Notes under the pieces: generated by a model
Database searches by the model: none
Seen by the model: only the letters and a program-made list of their open reading frames with translations
Told to the model about the DNA's origin: nothing
Translations under genes and position numbers: made by a program
NCBI RefSeq assembly: GCF_002163715.1
Contig: NZ_CP015698.1
Location: 744,001 to 808,000, forward strand
DNA from: Curvibacter sp. AEP1-3
Lineage (GTDB): Bacteria; Pseudomonadota; Gammaproteobacteria; Burkholderiales; Burkholderiaceae_C
Reading direction: 5' to 3'
Length of the DNA stretch: 64,000 bases
In this document: positions 6,408-15,276 of the stretch, piece after piece
Layout of the letters: each line of letters opens with the position of its first letter
Position numbering within the stretch: position 1 is the stretch's first letter

Positions 6408-8842
6408 TACGCACGCTGACGGGCGCCCACCGACGTCACCAACTGGTCCACCACGGCTTTCATGGCAGATTCAATTTGTTCTTCCGTCAGCGTAGCTTCG
6501 TCACTGTTCAGGGTCAGACGCAATGCCAAGCTGCGGTCGGCATTACCGGCAGCGGCTTCAACGTCTTTAGTTACCTTAGGCCGGTATACGTCGAATAGCT
6601 GGACGTCACGCAGCAGCCCTTGCGTTGGTGCGGCGCGCACTGCTGCCACCAGGTCGGCATGGGTGACCTGGTCACCCACCACCACAGCCACGTCGCGCTG
6701 TACGGCTTGGAACTTGGCGACACTCTGGAAGACGGGCACTTGGCGTGCAAGGACGGCATCCAGTTCCAATTCAAACACGATGGGCGCGGTAGTCAGCTCA
6801 TAGGACTGGCGCCACTTGGGGTGCAACTCGCCTACGAACCCGACGGAGCGACCGTTGAGTTTGATCTCTGCTGTGCGGCCTGGGTGCAATGCGGGATGCT
6901 GGCCGGGTACAAACTCAGGCTTCAGGGGCGCGAGCAAGGCCTCGACATCGCCCTTCACGTCAAAGAAGTCTACGCCCTGCTCTTTGCGGCCCCATTGCAA
7001 TGCATCAGCACCGCCACTGGCCAGGCCGGATACGCGCATGGGCTGGTCAAAGCCTTCAACCGTGGAGTCGGTACTCTTGATTGAGGCATTGCGCAGGAAC
7101 ACACGCCCCAGCTCGAATACCCGCACACGCGGCGCCTTGCGGGCCAGATTGAAGCGCAGCACTTGCAGCAAGGATCCGATCAGGGACGAACGCATGACGC
7201 TCATCTGGCTGGCAATCGGATTCAACAGTTTGATGGGGTTTGGATTGCCGGCAAGCTCGTGCTCCCAGCGCTCTTCCACAAAACTGAAGTTGATGGTTTC
7301 CTGGTAGCCCAGCGCGGCAAGTGAACGGCGCACAGCAAATGCACTGCGCTGATCTTCTTGGCGAATCTTGGCCGTGATGGGCGCTTGGGGCGGTGTATGC
7401 GGCAGGTTGTTGTAGCCCACCATGCGAGCGACTTCTTCAATCAGGTCTTCTTCGATCTGCAGATCGAAGCGGAAGGACGGAGGGGTTACTGTGATCACAC
7501 CCTCAGACTCCTGCACCGGCAAACTCAAGCGGCGCAGTGCATCCGCACACTGAGCTTGGGTCAGCGGCATACCGATGACCTTGACTGCACGCGCAACACG
7601 CAGAGAAACGGGGGCAGCCGCAGGAACATTGGCTACCAAATCATCTACAGGGCCACACTGGGTTTCGGGGGTACCACAGATCTCGATGATCAGCTGCGTG
7701 ATGCGCTCAATGTGTTCCACCGTCTGCTTCGGATCCACGCCACGCTCGAAACGGTGACCGGCATCCGTCGAAAAGTTGAAGCGGCGCGAACGGCCTGCGA
7801 TGGACTTGGGCCACCAGAAGGCGGCTTCCACATAGATGTGGCGGGTATCGTCAGACACGGCGGTGGCATCACCGCCCATGATGCCGGCCAAAGATTCGAC
7901 CTGCTGCTCATCGGCAATGACACCCACTTTTTCGTCCAAAGTCACGGTATTGCCGTTGAGGAGCTTGAGTTGCTCACCCTGCTTACCCCAGCGCACATCG
8001 AGTCCGCCATGGATTTTTTCAAGATCGAATATGTGGCTAGGGCGACCCAACTCGAACATCACGTAGTTCGAAATGTCTACCAAGGGGCTGACGCTGCGCT
8101 GGCCACAACGAGCCAGTCGGTCCACCATCCACTGAGGCGTTTTGGCTTTGGTATTGACGTTGCGGATGATGCGCCCGGAGAAACGGCCACACAGGTCTGG
8201 AGCGCTGATCTTGACAGCCACTTTGTCCTGAATTGCGACGGCGGCTGATGGGAACTCGGGCGCTACCAAAGGCGCGCCGGTCAAGGCGGACACTTCACGG
8301 GCTACTCCATACACGCTCAAGCAATGCGCCAGGTTGGGCGTCAGTTTGAGGGTGAACAGGGTGTCGTCCAGATCCAGATACTCACGGATGTTTTTGCCCA
8401 GAGGCGCGTCCAGGGGCAGCTCCATCAGGCCGCCATGGTCTTCAGACAACTTGAGCTCGCGTGCGGAGCACAACATGCCTTGGCTTTCCACGCCACGGAG
8501 CTTGCCGACTTTGATCAGGAAGGGCTTGCCATCCTCGCCCGGAGGTAACTCTGCACCCACCAAGGCGCATGGAATTCGGATACCCACGCGTGCATTGGGG
8601 GCGCCACAGACGATGTTGAGCAGCTCGGATTGGCCCACATCGACCTTGCAGACGCGCAAGCGATCCGCATTGGGGTGTTGCTCGGCCTCCTTGATCTCAC
8701 CCACCACGATGTGGGTAAAGGGAGGAGCGACAGGCTTCAGCTCTTCGACCTCCAGACCAGCCATAGTCAAGGTTTCGGCGAGTTGGTCGGTAGAGATGGT
8801 GGGGTTGCAGAAAGTGCGCAACCAGGATTCTGAGAATTGCAT
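6407..8842 (-). CDS. pheT: Phenylalanine-tRNA ligase beta subunit
   Basis: 811 residues, slightly longer than the E. coli protein. It starts with MQFSESWLRTFCNP and holds an N-terminal EMAP-like tRNA-binding domain (about 40-150), the B3/B4 editing region that hydrolyses Tyr-tRNA(Phe), a B5 domain (about 410-490), the catalytic-core-like domain, and a C-terminal ferredoxin-like anticodon-binding domain (VAKFQAVQRDVAVVV onward). With PheS it forms the alpha2-beta2 enzyme. It lies 33 bp after pheS and overlaps ihfA. Confidence 0.97.
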   Translation of the reverse strand: MQFSESWLRTFCNPTISTDQLAETLTMAGLEVEELKPVAPPFTHIVVGEIKEAEQHPNADRLRVCKVDVGQSELLNIVCGAPNARVGIRIPCALVGAELPPGEDGKPFLIKVGKLRGVESQGMLCSARELKLSEDHGGLMELPLDAPLGKNIREYLDLDDTLFTLKLTPNLAHCLSVYGVAREVSALTGAPLVAPEFPSAAVAIQDKVAVKISAPDLCGRFSGRIIRNVNTKAKTPQWMVDRLARCGQRSVSPLVDISNYVMFELGRPSHIFDLEKIHGGLDVRWGKQGEQLKLLNGNTVTLDEKVGVIADEQQVESLAGIMGGDATAVSDDTRHIYVEAAFWWPKSIAGRSRRFNFSTDAGHRFERGVDPKQTVEHIERITQLIIEICGTPETQCGPVDDLVANVPAAAPVSLRVARAVKVIGMPLTQAQCADALRRLSLPVQESEGVITVTPPSFRFDLQIEEDLIEEVARMVGYNNLPHTPPQAPITAKIRQEDQRSAFAVRRSLAALGYQETINFSFVEERWEHELAGNPNPIKLLNPIASQMSVMRSSLIGSLLQVLRFNLARKAPRVRVFELGRVFLRNASIKSTDSTVEGFDQPMRVSGLASGGADALQWGRKEQGVDFFDVKGDVEALLAPLKPEFVPGQHPALHPGRTAEIKLNGRSVGFVGELHPKWRQSYELTTAPIVFELELDAVLARQVPVFQSVAKFQAVQRDVAVVVGDQVTHADLVAAVRAAPTQGLLRDVQLFDVYRPKVTKDVEAAAGNADRSLALRLTLNSDEATLTEEQIESAMKAVVDQLVTSVGARQRA

Positions 8843-8875
8843 GTTCGTGACCGGCGAGGTTGTTGTTCTTGTGGA

Positions 8876-9946
8876 TTACTGGAATTGCGACAGGAAGCGG
8901 ACATCACCGTCGAAGAACAGGCGCAGGTCGTTCACGCCATAACGCAACATGGTCAAACGATCCGGCCCCATGCCAAAGGCAAAGCCGATGAACTTTTCAG
9001 GGTCCAGGCCCATATTGCGGATCACATTGGGGTGCACTTGACCGGAACCGGCGACTTCGAGCCAGCGGCCTGCCAGTGGGCCGGTTTGGAACTGAATGTC
9101 GATTTCGGCGCTGGGCTCGGTAAACGGGAAGAAACTGGGGCGGAAACGCAAAACCAGATCATCCGACTCAAAAAAGGTCCGGCAGAAATCGGTAAAGACG
9201 AACTTCAGGTCTTTGAAGCTTACGTTTTCACCCACCCACAGGCCTTCGCACTGGTGGAACATGGGGGAATGGGTGGCATCGCTATCGACGCGGTACGTGC
9301 GCCCCGGGGCAATGACGCGGATCTCCGGCATTTCACCGGCATAGAGGCCTTCCGAAGGAGCACCTGCAGCGGCACGGTGTGCCTTGACGTGCTGCACCGC
9401 ATAGCGGATTTGCATAGGGCTGGTATGGGTGCGCAGCAGGTTGGGCGCGGCCTCGGAGCCACCTTCCACATAGAAGGTGTCGTGCATGGAACGGGCTGGA
9501 TGGTCTTCGGGCGTATTGAGGGCAGTGAAGTTGAACCAATCGGATTCGATTTCGGGCCCTTGAGCCACTTCAAAGCCCATGGAGCCAAAGATTGCTTCAA
9601 TACGCTCCAGCGTCAAGGAAACCGGGTGCAAACCGCCCTGCCCCCGCTGGCGACCGGGCAATGTGACGTCCAGCGCTTCTGCCTGGAGCTGGGTTTGCAG
9701 TTCGGCATCGGCCAATGCCTGGCGACGCTCGGTGAGCGCGCTCTCGATAGCCTGCTTGGCCAAGTTGATGGCGGCACCGCGGGATTTTTTCTCTTCCACG
9801 CTGAGGGCGGCCATGCCCTTCATGAGCTCGGTGATCTTGCCGGCTTTACCCAAGAAAAGCGCTTTGGCATTCTCCAGATCAGCGGGCGTGTCAGCTTGCA
9901 AAAATGCAGCTTTGGCGGTGTCAACGATGTCGTTCAACTCGGTCAT
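8876..9946 (-). CDS. pheS: Phenylalanine-tRNA ligase alpha subunit
   Basis: 356 residues. After an N-terminal coiled coil, the class II aminoacyl-tRNA synthetase core shows motif 2 ([20 protein letters not shown]) and the C-terminal motif 3 glycine-rich [17 protein letters not shown]. It makes Phe-AMP and charges tRNA-Phe with PheT. A hairpin terminator precedes it, so part of its transcription from thrS may be damped. No Phe-rich leader peptide like E. coli pheM is visible. Confidence 0.97.
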   Translation of the reverse strand: MTELNDIVDTAKAAFLQADTPADLENAKALFLGKAGKITELMKGMAALSVEEKKSRGAAINLAKQAIESALTERRQALADAELQTQLQAEALDVTLPGRQRGQGGLHPVSLTLERIEAIFGSMGFEVAQGPEIESDWFNFTALNTPEDHPARSMHDTFYVEGGSEAAPNLLRTHTSPMQIRYAVQHVKAHRAAAGAPSEGLYAGEMPEIRVIAPGRTYRVDSDATHSPMFHQCEGLWVGENVSFKDLKFVFTDFCRTFFESDDLVLRFRPSFFPFTEPSAEIDIQFQTGPLAGRWLEVAGSGQVHPNVIRNMGLDPEKFIGFAFGMGPDRLTMLRYGVNDLRLFFDGDVRFLSQFQ

Positions 9947-9978
9947 AAATAGGTACTTGACGATTCAGATCAATGAAA

Positions 9979-10010
9979 AAGGGCTAGTGCTTTTTCAAGC
10001 GCTAGCCCTT
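9979..10010 (-). terminator. Hairpin between rplT and pheS
   Basis: On the - strand AAGGGCTAG and CTAGCCCTT pair around a GCGCTTGAAAAAGCA loop, followed by TTTTTC. It looks like an intrinsic terminator within the operon and would reduce read-through into pheST. It is part of a larger repeat element ending at 10049. Confidence 0.65.
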
Positions 10011-10049
10011 GTTTCTGGTGCGCGGAGTGCTACTGAATCAATAGCACTC
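9998..10049 (+). repeat. Dispersed intergenic repeat, copy 1
   Basis: CAAGCGCTAGC... TGCGCGGAG ...AATAGCA matches the other copies at about 35560, 40150 and 44640. Its right part, GAGTGCTA...TAGCACTC (10025-10049), is a perfect 8-bp stem. Confidence 0.55.
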
Positions 10050-10059
10050 TGCTGCGGAC

Positions 10060-10419
10060 TCAAGCAGCCAGTTTGGCTTTCACTTGTTCCACAATGCCAG
10101 CAAAAGCAGCCATGTCGTGGATAGCGATATCGGACAGAACCTTACGGTCGATCTCGATGTTGGCTTTCTTCAGACCATTGGCAAACTGGCTGTATGTCAG
10201 ACCGCATTGACGGGCTGCCGCGTTGATACGGGCAATCCACAACTGACGGAACACACGTTTCTTGGTACGACGGTCACGGTAGGCATATTGCCCAGCCTTC
10301 ATTACCGCTTCTTTGGCGATACGAAAGACATTACCGCGGCGACCGCGGAAACCCTTAGCAAGGGCCAGAACTTTTTTATGGCGGGCGCGAGCCGTTACAC
10401 CACGTTTGACGCGAGGCAT
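10060..10419 (-). CDS. rplT: 50S ribosomal protein L20
   Basis: 119 residues, the usual length, beginning [18 protein letters not shown] with the conserved [12 protein letters not shown] and the C-terminal [13 protein letters not shown] region ([13 protein letters not shown]). It binds 23S rRNA early in 50S assembly and, in E. coli, represses its own operon at the rpmI leader. It follows rpmI by 25 bp. Confidence 0.98.
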   Translation of the reverse strand: MPRVKRGVTARARHKKVLALAKGFRGRRGNVFRIAKEAVMKAGQYAYRDRRTKKRVFRQLWIARINAAARQCGLTYSQFANGLKKANIEIDRKVLSDIAIHDMAAFAGIVEQVKAKLAA

Positions 10420-10444
10420 GTGATTACTCCTTGTACGTCGTTAA

Positions 10445-10648
10445 TTAAATACCACGACCGGGCAGCATCTGTGCCATGTGACCCATGTTGGTCTCATGTA
10501 CAGCTGCGGAACCGCGCAGGTGGCGTTTATTTTTAGTGGTCTTCTTGGTCAAGATGTGACGTTTGAAGGCTTGACCGCGCTTAACGGTACCACCTGGACG
10601 GACGCGGAAGCGTTTCTTCGCCGCGCTCTTGGTCTTCATTTTGGGCAT
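10445..10648 (-). CDS. rpmI: 50S ribosomal protein L35
   Basis: 67 residues starting [14 protein letters not shown]. The ATG at 10648 is 7 bp after AAGGAG; the nearby ATG at 10654 is too close to it. Basic, with [11 protein letters not shown] and the conserved KNKRHLRG. It lies between infC and rplT as usual. The 165 bp upstream, between infC and rpmI, hold short hairpins (for example around ACCCGGTAACGGGT) that could take part in L20 autoregulation. Confidence 0.96.
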   Translation of the reverse strand: MPKMKTKSAAKKRFRVRPGGTVKRGQAFKRHILTKKTTKNKRHLRGSAAVHETNMGHMAQMLPGRGI

Positions 10649-10813
10649 GTTCATGCTCCTTTTCATTTGTGCTCGTGAGGCGTCTGGAAAACGACTTCCA
10701 GCCTTGTTGGCCCCGAGCCACTTGTGCAAAACCCGTTACCGGGTTTGCTTTTTGCAAGTCACTTTTCAGCGACTTGCTGACTCCTGGCAGGTGACCAGAC
10801 CTGCCCGGAATAC

Positions 10814-11404
10814 TTACGCTGCAGCTTCCGCTGCAGGCTTTGGAGAGCCACCACCCGGCTTTTTACGGCCCGGCGCAATCATCATGATCATCTGGCGGCC
10901 TTCCAGCTTGGGGAACTGCTCAACGATGATGGTGTCACCCAACTCGTCGCGCATGCGCTGGAGCATGGCCAAACCAATTTCCTGGTGGGTGATTTCACGA
11001 CCGCGGAAACGCAAAGTGATCTTGCACTTGTCGCCATCCGCCAAGAAGCGCTTGATGTTGCGCATCTTGATGTTGTAGTCACCGTCATCGGTACCCGGAC
11101 GGAACTTGATTTCCTTGATCTCAATGACCGTCTGCTTGGCCTTCGCTTCCGCTGCCTTCTTTTGCTCTTGGTACTTGAACTTGCCGTAGTCCATCAACCG
11201 GCACACGGGCGGGTTGGCTGTGGCGGCAATTTCAACCAAGTCAACGTCGAGGTCACCCGCCATGCGGAGGGCCTCCATCAGGCTGACGACACCCAGAGGC
11301 TCGTTTTCAGGGCCGGAGAGGCGAACCTCAGGGGCCATGATTTCACGGTTCAAACGGTGTTTACGTTCTTCGCGCTGGCGGCGGTCACGAAATTCAGTAG
11401 CGAT
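10814..11404 (-). CDS. infC: Translation initiation factor IF-3, with a probable ATC start codon
   Basis: Reading from ATC at 11404 gives 196 residues, with [28 protein letters not shown] at the N-terminus split over the start region. An in-frame TGA lies two codons before the ATC, and AAGGA sits 8 bp upstream of it, so no ATG, GTG or upstream TTG can serve; a TTG at 11353 would delete conserved residues. Rare start codons in infC (AUU in E. coli) are part of IF-3's known autocontrol, as IF-3 rejects non-canonical starts. Domains: N-terminal IF3_N ([14 protein letters not shown] linker) and C-terminal IF3_C, ending in an Ala/Pro-rich tail. It prevents 50S joining and proofreads the initiator codon. 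Confidence 0.93.
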   Translation of the reverse strand: MATEFRDRRQREERKHRLNREIMAPEVRLSGPENEPLGVVSLMEALRMAGDLDVDLVEIAATANPPVCRLMDYGKFKYQEQKKAAEAKAKQTVIEIKEIKFRPGTDDGDYNIKMRNIKRFLADGDKCKITLRFRGREITHQEIGLAMLQRMRDELGDTIIVEQFPKLEGRQMIMMIAPGRKKPGGGSPKPAAEAAA

Positions 11405-11492
11405 GGCTCAATCCTTCACAATATCTGCTACAAAAACTGTAGCGGTTGCCGCACAGCACGCGCCGTCAAACCGGTGTTTCCTTGGGGAGACC

Positions 11493-13427
11493 TCAGGATG
11501 ATTTGTTGGCAATGTCCGAGGTGATACGCTCAATGAACGACTCCAGGGGCATTGCACCGAGGTCTTGACCACCCCGGGCACGCACTGCGACAGCGCCTGC
11601 TGCCATCTCTTTGTCACCAATAACAACCAGATAAGGCAGCTTCTGCATCGAATGCTCCCGTATTTTATAGGTTATTTTCTCGTTGCGCAGATCTAAATGA
11701 ACCCTAAGCCCTTGATTTTGCAGCGTTTTAGCGACGCTTCGGGCGTAATCGGCCTGTGCATCGGTGATATTGAGCACCGCTACCTGCACGGGAGCGAGCC
11801 ATGCGGGCAAGGCACCAGCGCTCTCTTCAATCAAGATGCCGATGAAGCGCTCCAGACTGCCGACGATCGCGCGGTGCAGCATGACGGGCCGATGGCGGCT
11901 ACCGTCTTCCCCGACAAATTCTGCATCCAGGCGCTCAGGCAAGTTGGGATCCACTTGAATCGTGCCGCACTGCCATGGACGGCCCAATGCGTCCTTGAGC
12001 GTGTATTCGATCTTGGGGCCGTAGAAAGCACCCTCGCCCGGCAAGTATTCGAAATCGCAGCCTGAAGCACGCAGACCTTCAGCCAAGGCATTTTCTGCTC
12101 GGTCCCAACTCTCTTCGGTGCCGATGCGCTTTTCGGGCCGGGTGGAGAGTTTGTAGATGATGTTGGTGAAGCCGAAGTCTTTGTAGACTTTCTGGAGCAA
12201 GGTTGTAAAGGCTTTCACCTCCTCCTGAATCTGGTCTTCAGTACAGAAGATGTGACCATCGTCTTGCGTAAAGGCACGCACGCGCATGATGCCGTGCAGT
12301 CCGCCTGAGGGCTCGTTGCGGTGGCACTGGCCGAATTCGCCGAAGCGTAAAGGCAGATCGCGGTAGCTCTTGATGCCCTGCTTGTAGATCAGGATGTGGC
12401 CCGGGCAGTTCATGGGCTTCAGGGCGTAGTCGCGCTTTTCACTCTCGGTGGTGAACATGTTTTCGCGGTACTTGTCCCAGTGGCCGGTTTTCTCCCAGAG
12501 GCTCTTGTCAATAATTTGAGGGCCCTTGACCTCGAGGTAACCGTTGTCCTGGTACACCTTGCGCATGTACTGCTCGACGCCTTGCCAGAGTGTCCAGCCC
12601 TTGGGGTGCCAGAAGACTGTACCAGGTGAATGCTCGTCGATGTGGAAAAGATCGAGTTCGCGACCCAGCTTGCGGTGGTCACGCTTTTCGGCTTCTTCGA
12701 GCATGGTCAAGTGCTGCTGCAATTCGTCCTTGGTGGCCCAAGCCGTACCGTAAATGCGCTGCAGCATTTCATTGCGATGGTCTCCACGCCAGTAGGCACC
12801 TGCCACTTTCATGAGCTTGAAATGTTTGAGTTTGCCGGTGCTGGGCACGTGGGGGCCTCGGCACAGATCTTCAAACTTGCCTTCGCGGTACAGCGACACG
12901 TCTTCATTCGCAGGAATGCTGGCAATGATTTCTGCCTTGTATTGCTCGCCCAAACTCTTGAAGTATTCCACCGCCTCATCACGCGGCAACACGCGACGCA
13001 CAACCGGCTCATCCTTGCTGGCGAGCTCAGTCATCTTCTTTTCGATAGCAACCAAGTCCTCAGGGGTAAAGGGCCGCTTGTACGAAAAGTCATAAAAGAA
13101 ACCGTGCTCGATCACGGGCCCGATGGTCACTTGCGCATCGGGAAACAGCTCCTTGACGGCATAGGCCAACAAGTGGGCCGTGGAGTGGCGAATGACTTCC
13201 AAACCATCGGCATCTTTGGCGGTGATGATGGACAGCGCACTGTCGGCGGTCATCTGGAAACTGGTGTCCACCACTTTTGCAGCACCAGAGGGTTCGCCTG
13301 CGGCTCGGACCTTGCCGGCCAAAGCTGCTTTGGCCAAGCCGGTACCGATAGAGGCAGCCACTGCGGCCACGGTAACCGGGCCGGGGAATTCACGTTTGGA
13401 ACCGTCAGGGAGTGTGATGTGGATCAT
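11493..13427 (-). CDS. thrS: Threonine-tRNA ligase
   Basis: 644 residues, standard length. Domains: TGS (1-60), editing domain with the [16 protein letters not shown] zinc-site motif (about 75-240), class II catalytic core (270-530) including MNCPGHI, and anticodon-binding domain (540-640). It charges tRNA-Thr and clears Ser-tRNA(Thr). First gene of the translation operon. The region upstream has a threonine-rich leader peptide and a terminator, which points to control by threonyl-tRNA supply. infC follows 88 bp downstream. Confidence 0.97.
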   Translation of the reverse strand: MIHITLPDGSKREFPGPVTVAAVAASIGTGLAKAALAGKVRAAGEPSGAAKVVDTSFQMTADSALSIITAKDADGLEVIRHSTAHLLAYAVKELFPDAQVTIGPVIEHGFFYDFSYKRPFTPEDLVAIEKKMTELASKDEPVVRRVLPRDEAVEYFKSLGEQYKAEIIASIPANEDVSLYREGKFEDLCRGPHVPSTGKLKHFKLMKVAGAYWRGDHRNEMLQRIYGTAWATKDELQQHLTMLEEAEKRDHRKLGRELDLFHIDEHSPGTVFWHPKGWTLWQGVEQYMRKVYQDNGYLEVKGPQIIDKSLWEKTGHWDKYRENMFTTESEKRDYALKPMNCPGHILIYKQGIKSYRDLPLRFGEFGQCHRNEPSGGLHGIMRVRAFTQDDGHIFCTEDQIQEEVKAFTTLLQKVYKDFGFTNIIYKLSTRPEKRIGTEESWDRAENALAEGLRASGCDFEYLPGEGAFYGPKIEYTLKDALGRPWQCGTIQVDPNLPERLDAEFVGEDGSRHRPVMLHRAIVGSLERFIGILIEESAGALPAWLAPVQVAVLNITDAQADYARSVAKTLQNQGLRVHLDLRNEKITYKIREHSMQKLPYLVVIGDKEMAAGAVAVRARGGQDLGAMPLESFIERITSDIANKSS

Positions 13428-13461
13428 GGTGATTTCGAGGAAAGAGGGTCTTGAAAAGCAA

Positions 13462-13485
13462 AAAGCGCGGAGGGGTCCGCGCTTT
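13462..13485 (-). terminator. Attenuator terminator (3:4 hairpin) in the thrS leader
   Basis: On the - strand AAAGCGCGGA (13485-13476) pairs fully with TCCGCGCTTT (13471-13462) around CCCC, followed by TTGCTTTTC. It stands 34 bp before the thrS start. Its 5' arm can instead pair with GTCCGCGC at 13526-13519. Confidence 0.75.
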
Positions 13486-13533
13486 ACTATGAATTTGGTA
13501 GCTGACTGCGCACAAGGCGCGCGGACTACGGCC

Positions 13534-13575
13534 TTATTCGCTGATGAATGTTGCCGGTGTAGTTCGCGGTGTCAT
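13534..13575 (-). CDS. thrS leader peptide, threonine-rich
   Basis: A 13-residue frame, [13 protein letters not shown], with four threonine codons (ACA, ACT, ACA, ACA) of 13. A GAAAGG lies about 10 bp before the ATG. The stop codon is immediately before the antiterminator segment. A leader peptide rich in the cognate amino acid of the downstream synthetase is the hallmark of ribosome-mediated attenuation. Confidence 0.68.
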   Translation of the reverse strand: MTPRTTPATFISE

Positions 13576-13618
13576 AACCAAACTGCCTTTCTCGCTCTTA
13601 TGCAAAGTTGATACCTGT

Positions 13619-13647
13619 ATTTTAACCGCAGTCTGCATTAATGAAAA
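13619..13647 (-). promoter_or_regulatory. Candidate promoter of the thrS operon
   Basis: TAAAAT (13624-13619) as -10 and a weak TTTTCA, 17 bp further upstream, as -35. They lie just before the leader peptide and overlap the aceA terminator tail. Confidence 0.35.
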
Positions 13648-13679
13648 AAGGCCGGGCGCCTTGTGAGCGACCCGGCCTT
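13644..13679 (-). terminator. Intrinsic terminator of aceA
   Basis: On the - strand AAGGCCGGG and CCCGGCCTT pair around TCGCTCACAAGGCG, followed by TTTTTC. It lies 18 bp after the aceA stop codon and separates aceA from the thrS operon. Confidence 0.85.
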
Positions 13680-13697
13680 GACTCCACAGCGGTTGGC

Positions 13698-15029
13698 TTA
13701 GTGGAATTGCTCTTCTTCGGTTGAACCGGTCAGTGCCTTCACAGAGGAGGAACCGCCCTGGATCACGGTAGTCACGTCGTCGAAGTAACCCGCGCCGACT
13801 TCCTGCTGGTGGGACACGAAGGTGTAACCCTTCTCGCGGGCTGCGAATTCGGGCTCCTGCACCATGTTGGTGTAGTGCTTCATGCCTTCGCCCTGAGCGT
13901 ATGCGTGTGCGAACTGGAAGGTGTTGAACCAGTTGATGTGGATACCTGCCAAGGTGATGAACTGGTATTTGTAACCCAGCGCAGACAGGTCTTCCTGGAA
14001 GGATGCGATCTGGCTGTCGTTGAGGTTCTTCTTCCAGTTGAAGGAGGGCGAGCAGTTGTAGGACAGCAGCTTGCCGGGGCAAGCAGCGTGCACAGCTTGG
14101 GCGAACTCACGGGCAAAGCCGATATCCGGCACGCCAGTTTCGCACCACACCAAGTCCGCATAAGGTGCGTATGCCACACCGCGGCTGATGGCTTGTTCCA
14201 GACCGTTCTTGACACGGTAGAAGCCTTCTTGGGTGCGCTCGCCAGTCAGGAAAGGCTTGTCGTTGGCGTCGTGATCGGAAGTGATCAGGTTGGCAGCTTC
14301 AGCATCGGTACGGGCCAGCACGATGGTGGGCACGCCCATGACGTCAGCAGCAAAGCGCGCAGAGATCAGCTTTTCAACAGCTTCCTGGGTGGGAACGAGA
14401 ACCTTGCCACCCATGTGGCCGCATTTCTTCACTGCAGCCAACTGGTCTTCAAAGTGAACGCCTGCAGCGCCGCTTTGAATCATGTTCTTCATCAATTCAA
14501 ACGCATTCAGCACGCCGCCGAAGCCGGCTTCTGCGTCAGCCACGATGGGCAGGAAGTAGTCGATGAATTCTTTGTCGCCCGGGTTGATACCGCGGGACCA
14601 TTGGATTTCGTCAGCACGCTTGAACGTGTTGTTGATACGGCGAACCATGGTGGGCACCGAGTCGTAGGCGTACAACGACTGGTCGGGGTACATGGTCTCA
14701 GAGGTGTTGCCGTCTGCAGCCACTTGCCAGCCGGACAGGTACACCGCTTCCAAGCCAGCCTTGGCTTGCTGCATGGCTTGGCCCGCAGAGATCGCACCGA
14801 ATGCGTTGACGTAACCCTTCTTGGCGCCGCCGTTCACTTTTTCCCACAGCTTCTCAGCACCGCGCTGTGCCAGGGTGTACTCAGGCTGCAGGCTACCGCG
14901 CAGTCGCACGACGTCGGCGGCGCTGTAACCACGCTTGACCAGCTTCCAACGGGGGTTGGTCGCCCAGTCTTTTTCCAAGGCTGCGATTTGTTGTTCGCGG
15001 CTCAATTGCTCTTTGATGGATTGCGGCAT
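13698..15029 (-). CDS. aceA: Isocitrate lyase
   Basis: 443 residues, normal for the bacterial enzyme. The active-site loop KKCGHMGGK carries the catalytic cysteine, and LARTDAEAA and NCSPSFNWKKNL are family signatures. It splits isocitrate into glyoxylate and succinate in the glyoxylate shunt. It is monocistronic, with its own terminator; malate synthase is not in the window. ATG at 15029 is preceded by AGGAGTGTTCTC. Two palindromic sites about 60-110 bp upstream suggest repressor or activator control by carbon source. Confidence 0.97.
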   Translation of the reverse strand: MPQSIKEQLSREQQIAALEKDWATNPRWKLVKRGYSAADVVRLRGSLQPEYTLAQRGAEKLWEKVNGGAKKGYVNAFGAISAGQAMQQAKAGLEAVYLSGWQVAADGNTSETMYPDQSLYAYDSVPTMVRRINNTFKRADEIQWSRGINPGDKEFIDYFLPIVADAEAGFGGVLNAFELMKNMIQSGAAGVHFEDQLAAVKKCGHMGGKVLVPTQEAVEKLISARFAADVMGVPTIVLARTDAEAANLITSDHDANDKPFLTGERTQEGFYRVKNGLEQAISRGVAYAPYADLVWCETGVPDIGFAREFAQAVHAACPGKLLSYNCSPSFNWKKNLNDSQIASFQEDLSALGYKYQFITLAGIHINWFNTFQFAHAYAQGEGMKHYTNMVQEPEFAAREKGYTFVSHQQEVGAGYFDDVTTVIQGGSSSVKALTGSTEEEQFH

Positions 15030-15092
15030 GAGAACACTCCTAGGTTGGTTGATTGATTCGGCTAATTTCGTTTGCCGATGACTGAATTCTAA

Positions 15093-15138
15093 GTCTTATA
15101 TAAGACACATGTTAAATCTTATGTCTTATATAAGACAT
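15093..15138. promoter_or_regulatory. Two palindromic operators upstream of aceA
   Basis: GTCTTATATAAGAC (15093-15106) and ATGTCTTATATAAGACAT (15121-15138) share the same 14-bp perfect palindrome with starts 30 bp apart, close to three helical turns. They fit a dimeric GntR-like regulator, but the protein that binds cannot be named from the sequence. No regulator gene is adjacent. Confidence 0.7.
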
Positions 15139-15276
15139 AAATTTTCATCAATCAAATCAAGCACTTAGGGAGTTTATTTCTCAATGCAAAATCAATTAAC
15201 TCCATACGATATGGCAGCCGCGAAATCCAGACTCACTTAATTCACAATACGAAATGAAAAAGCGCTTGGTAAAAAA

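Larger units (their letters stand above)
13462..13575 (-). promoter_or_regulatory. thrS transcription attenuator
   Basis: Segment 1 (CGCGAACTAC, 13568-13559), inside the leader peptide and covering Thr codons, pairs with segment 2 (GTAGTCCGCG, 13529-13520) at 9 of 10 positions. Segment 2 starts five bases after the leader stop and its GTCCGCGC also pairs perfectly with GCGCGGAC of segment 3 (13482-13475). Segment 3 forms the terminator with segment 4. A ribosome stalled at Thr codons would block 1:2, allow 2:3 and let transcription into thrS proceed. The mechanism is inferred; the complementarities are directly visible. Confidence 0.72.

Noticed and set aside
8837..9952. Long rightward open frames antisense to pheS, aceA, thrS, the TPP enzyme gene and others.
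   Set aside because: High-GC codon use gives long antisense frames. The opposite strand encodes clear, full-length family members in each case.
13428..13640. T-box riboswitch for thrS.
   Set aside because: No T-box sequence or specifier-loop structure is visible; the leader peptide with alternative hairpins explains the terminator better.
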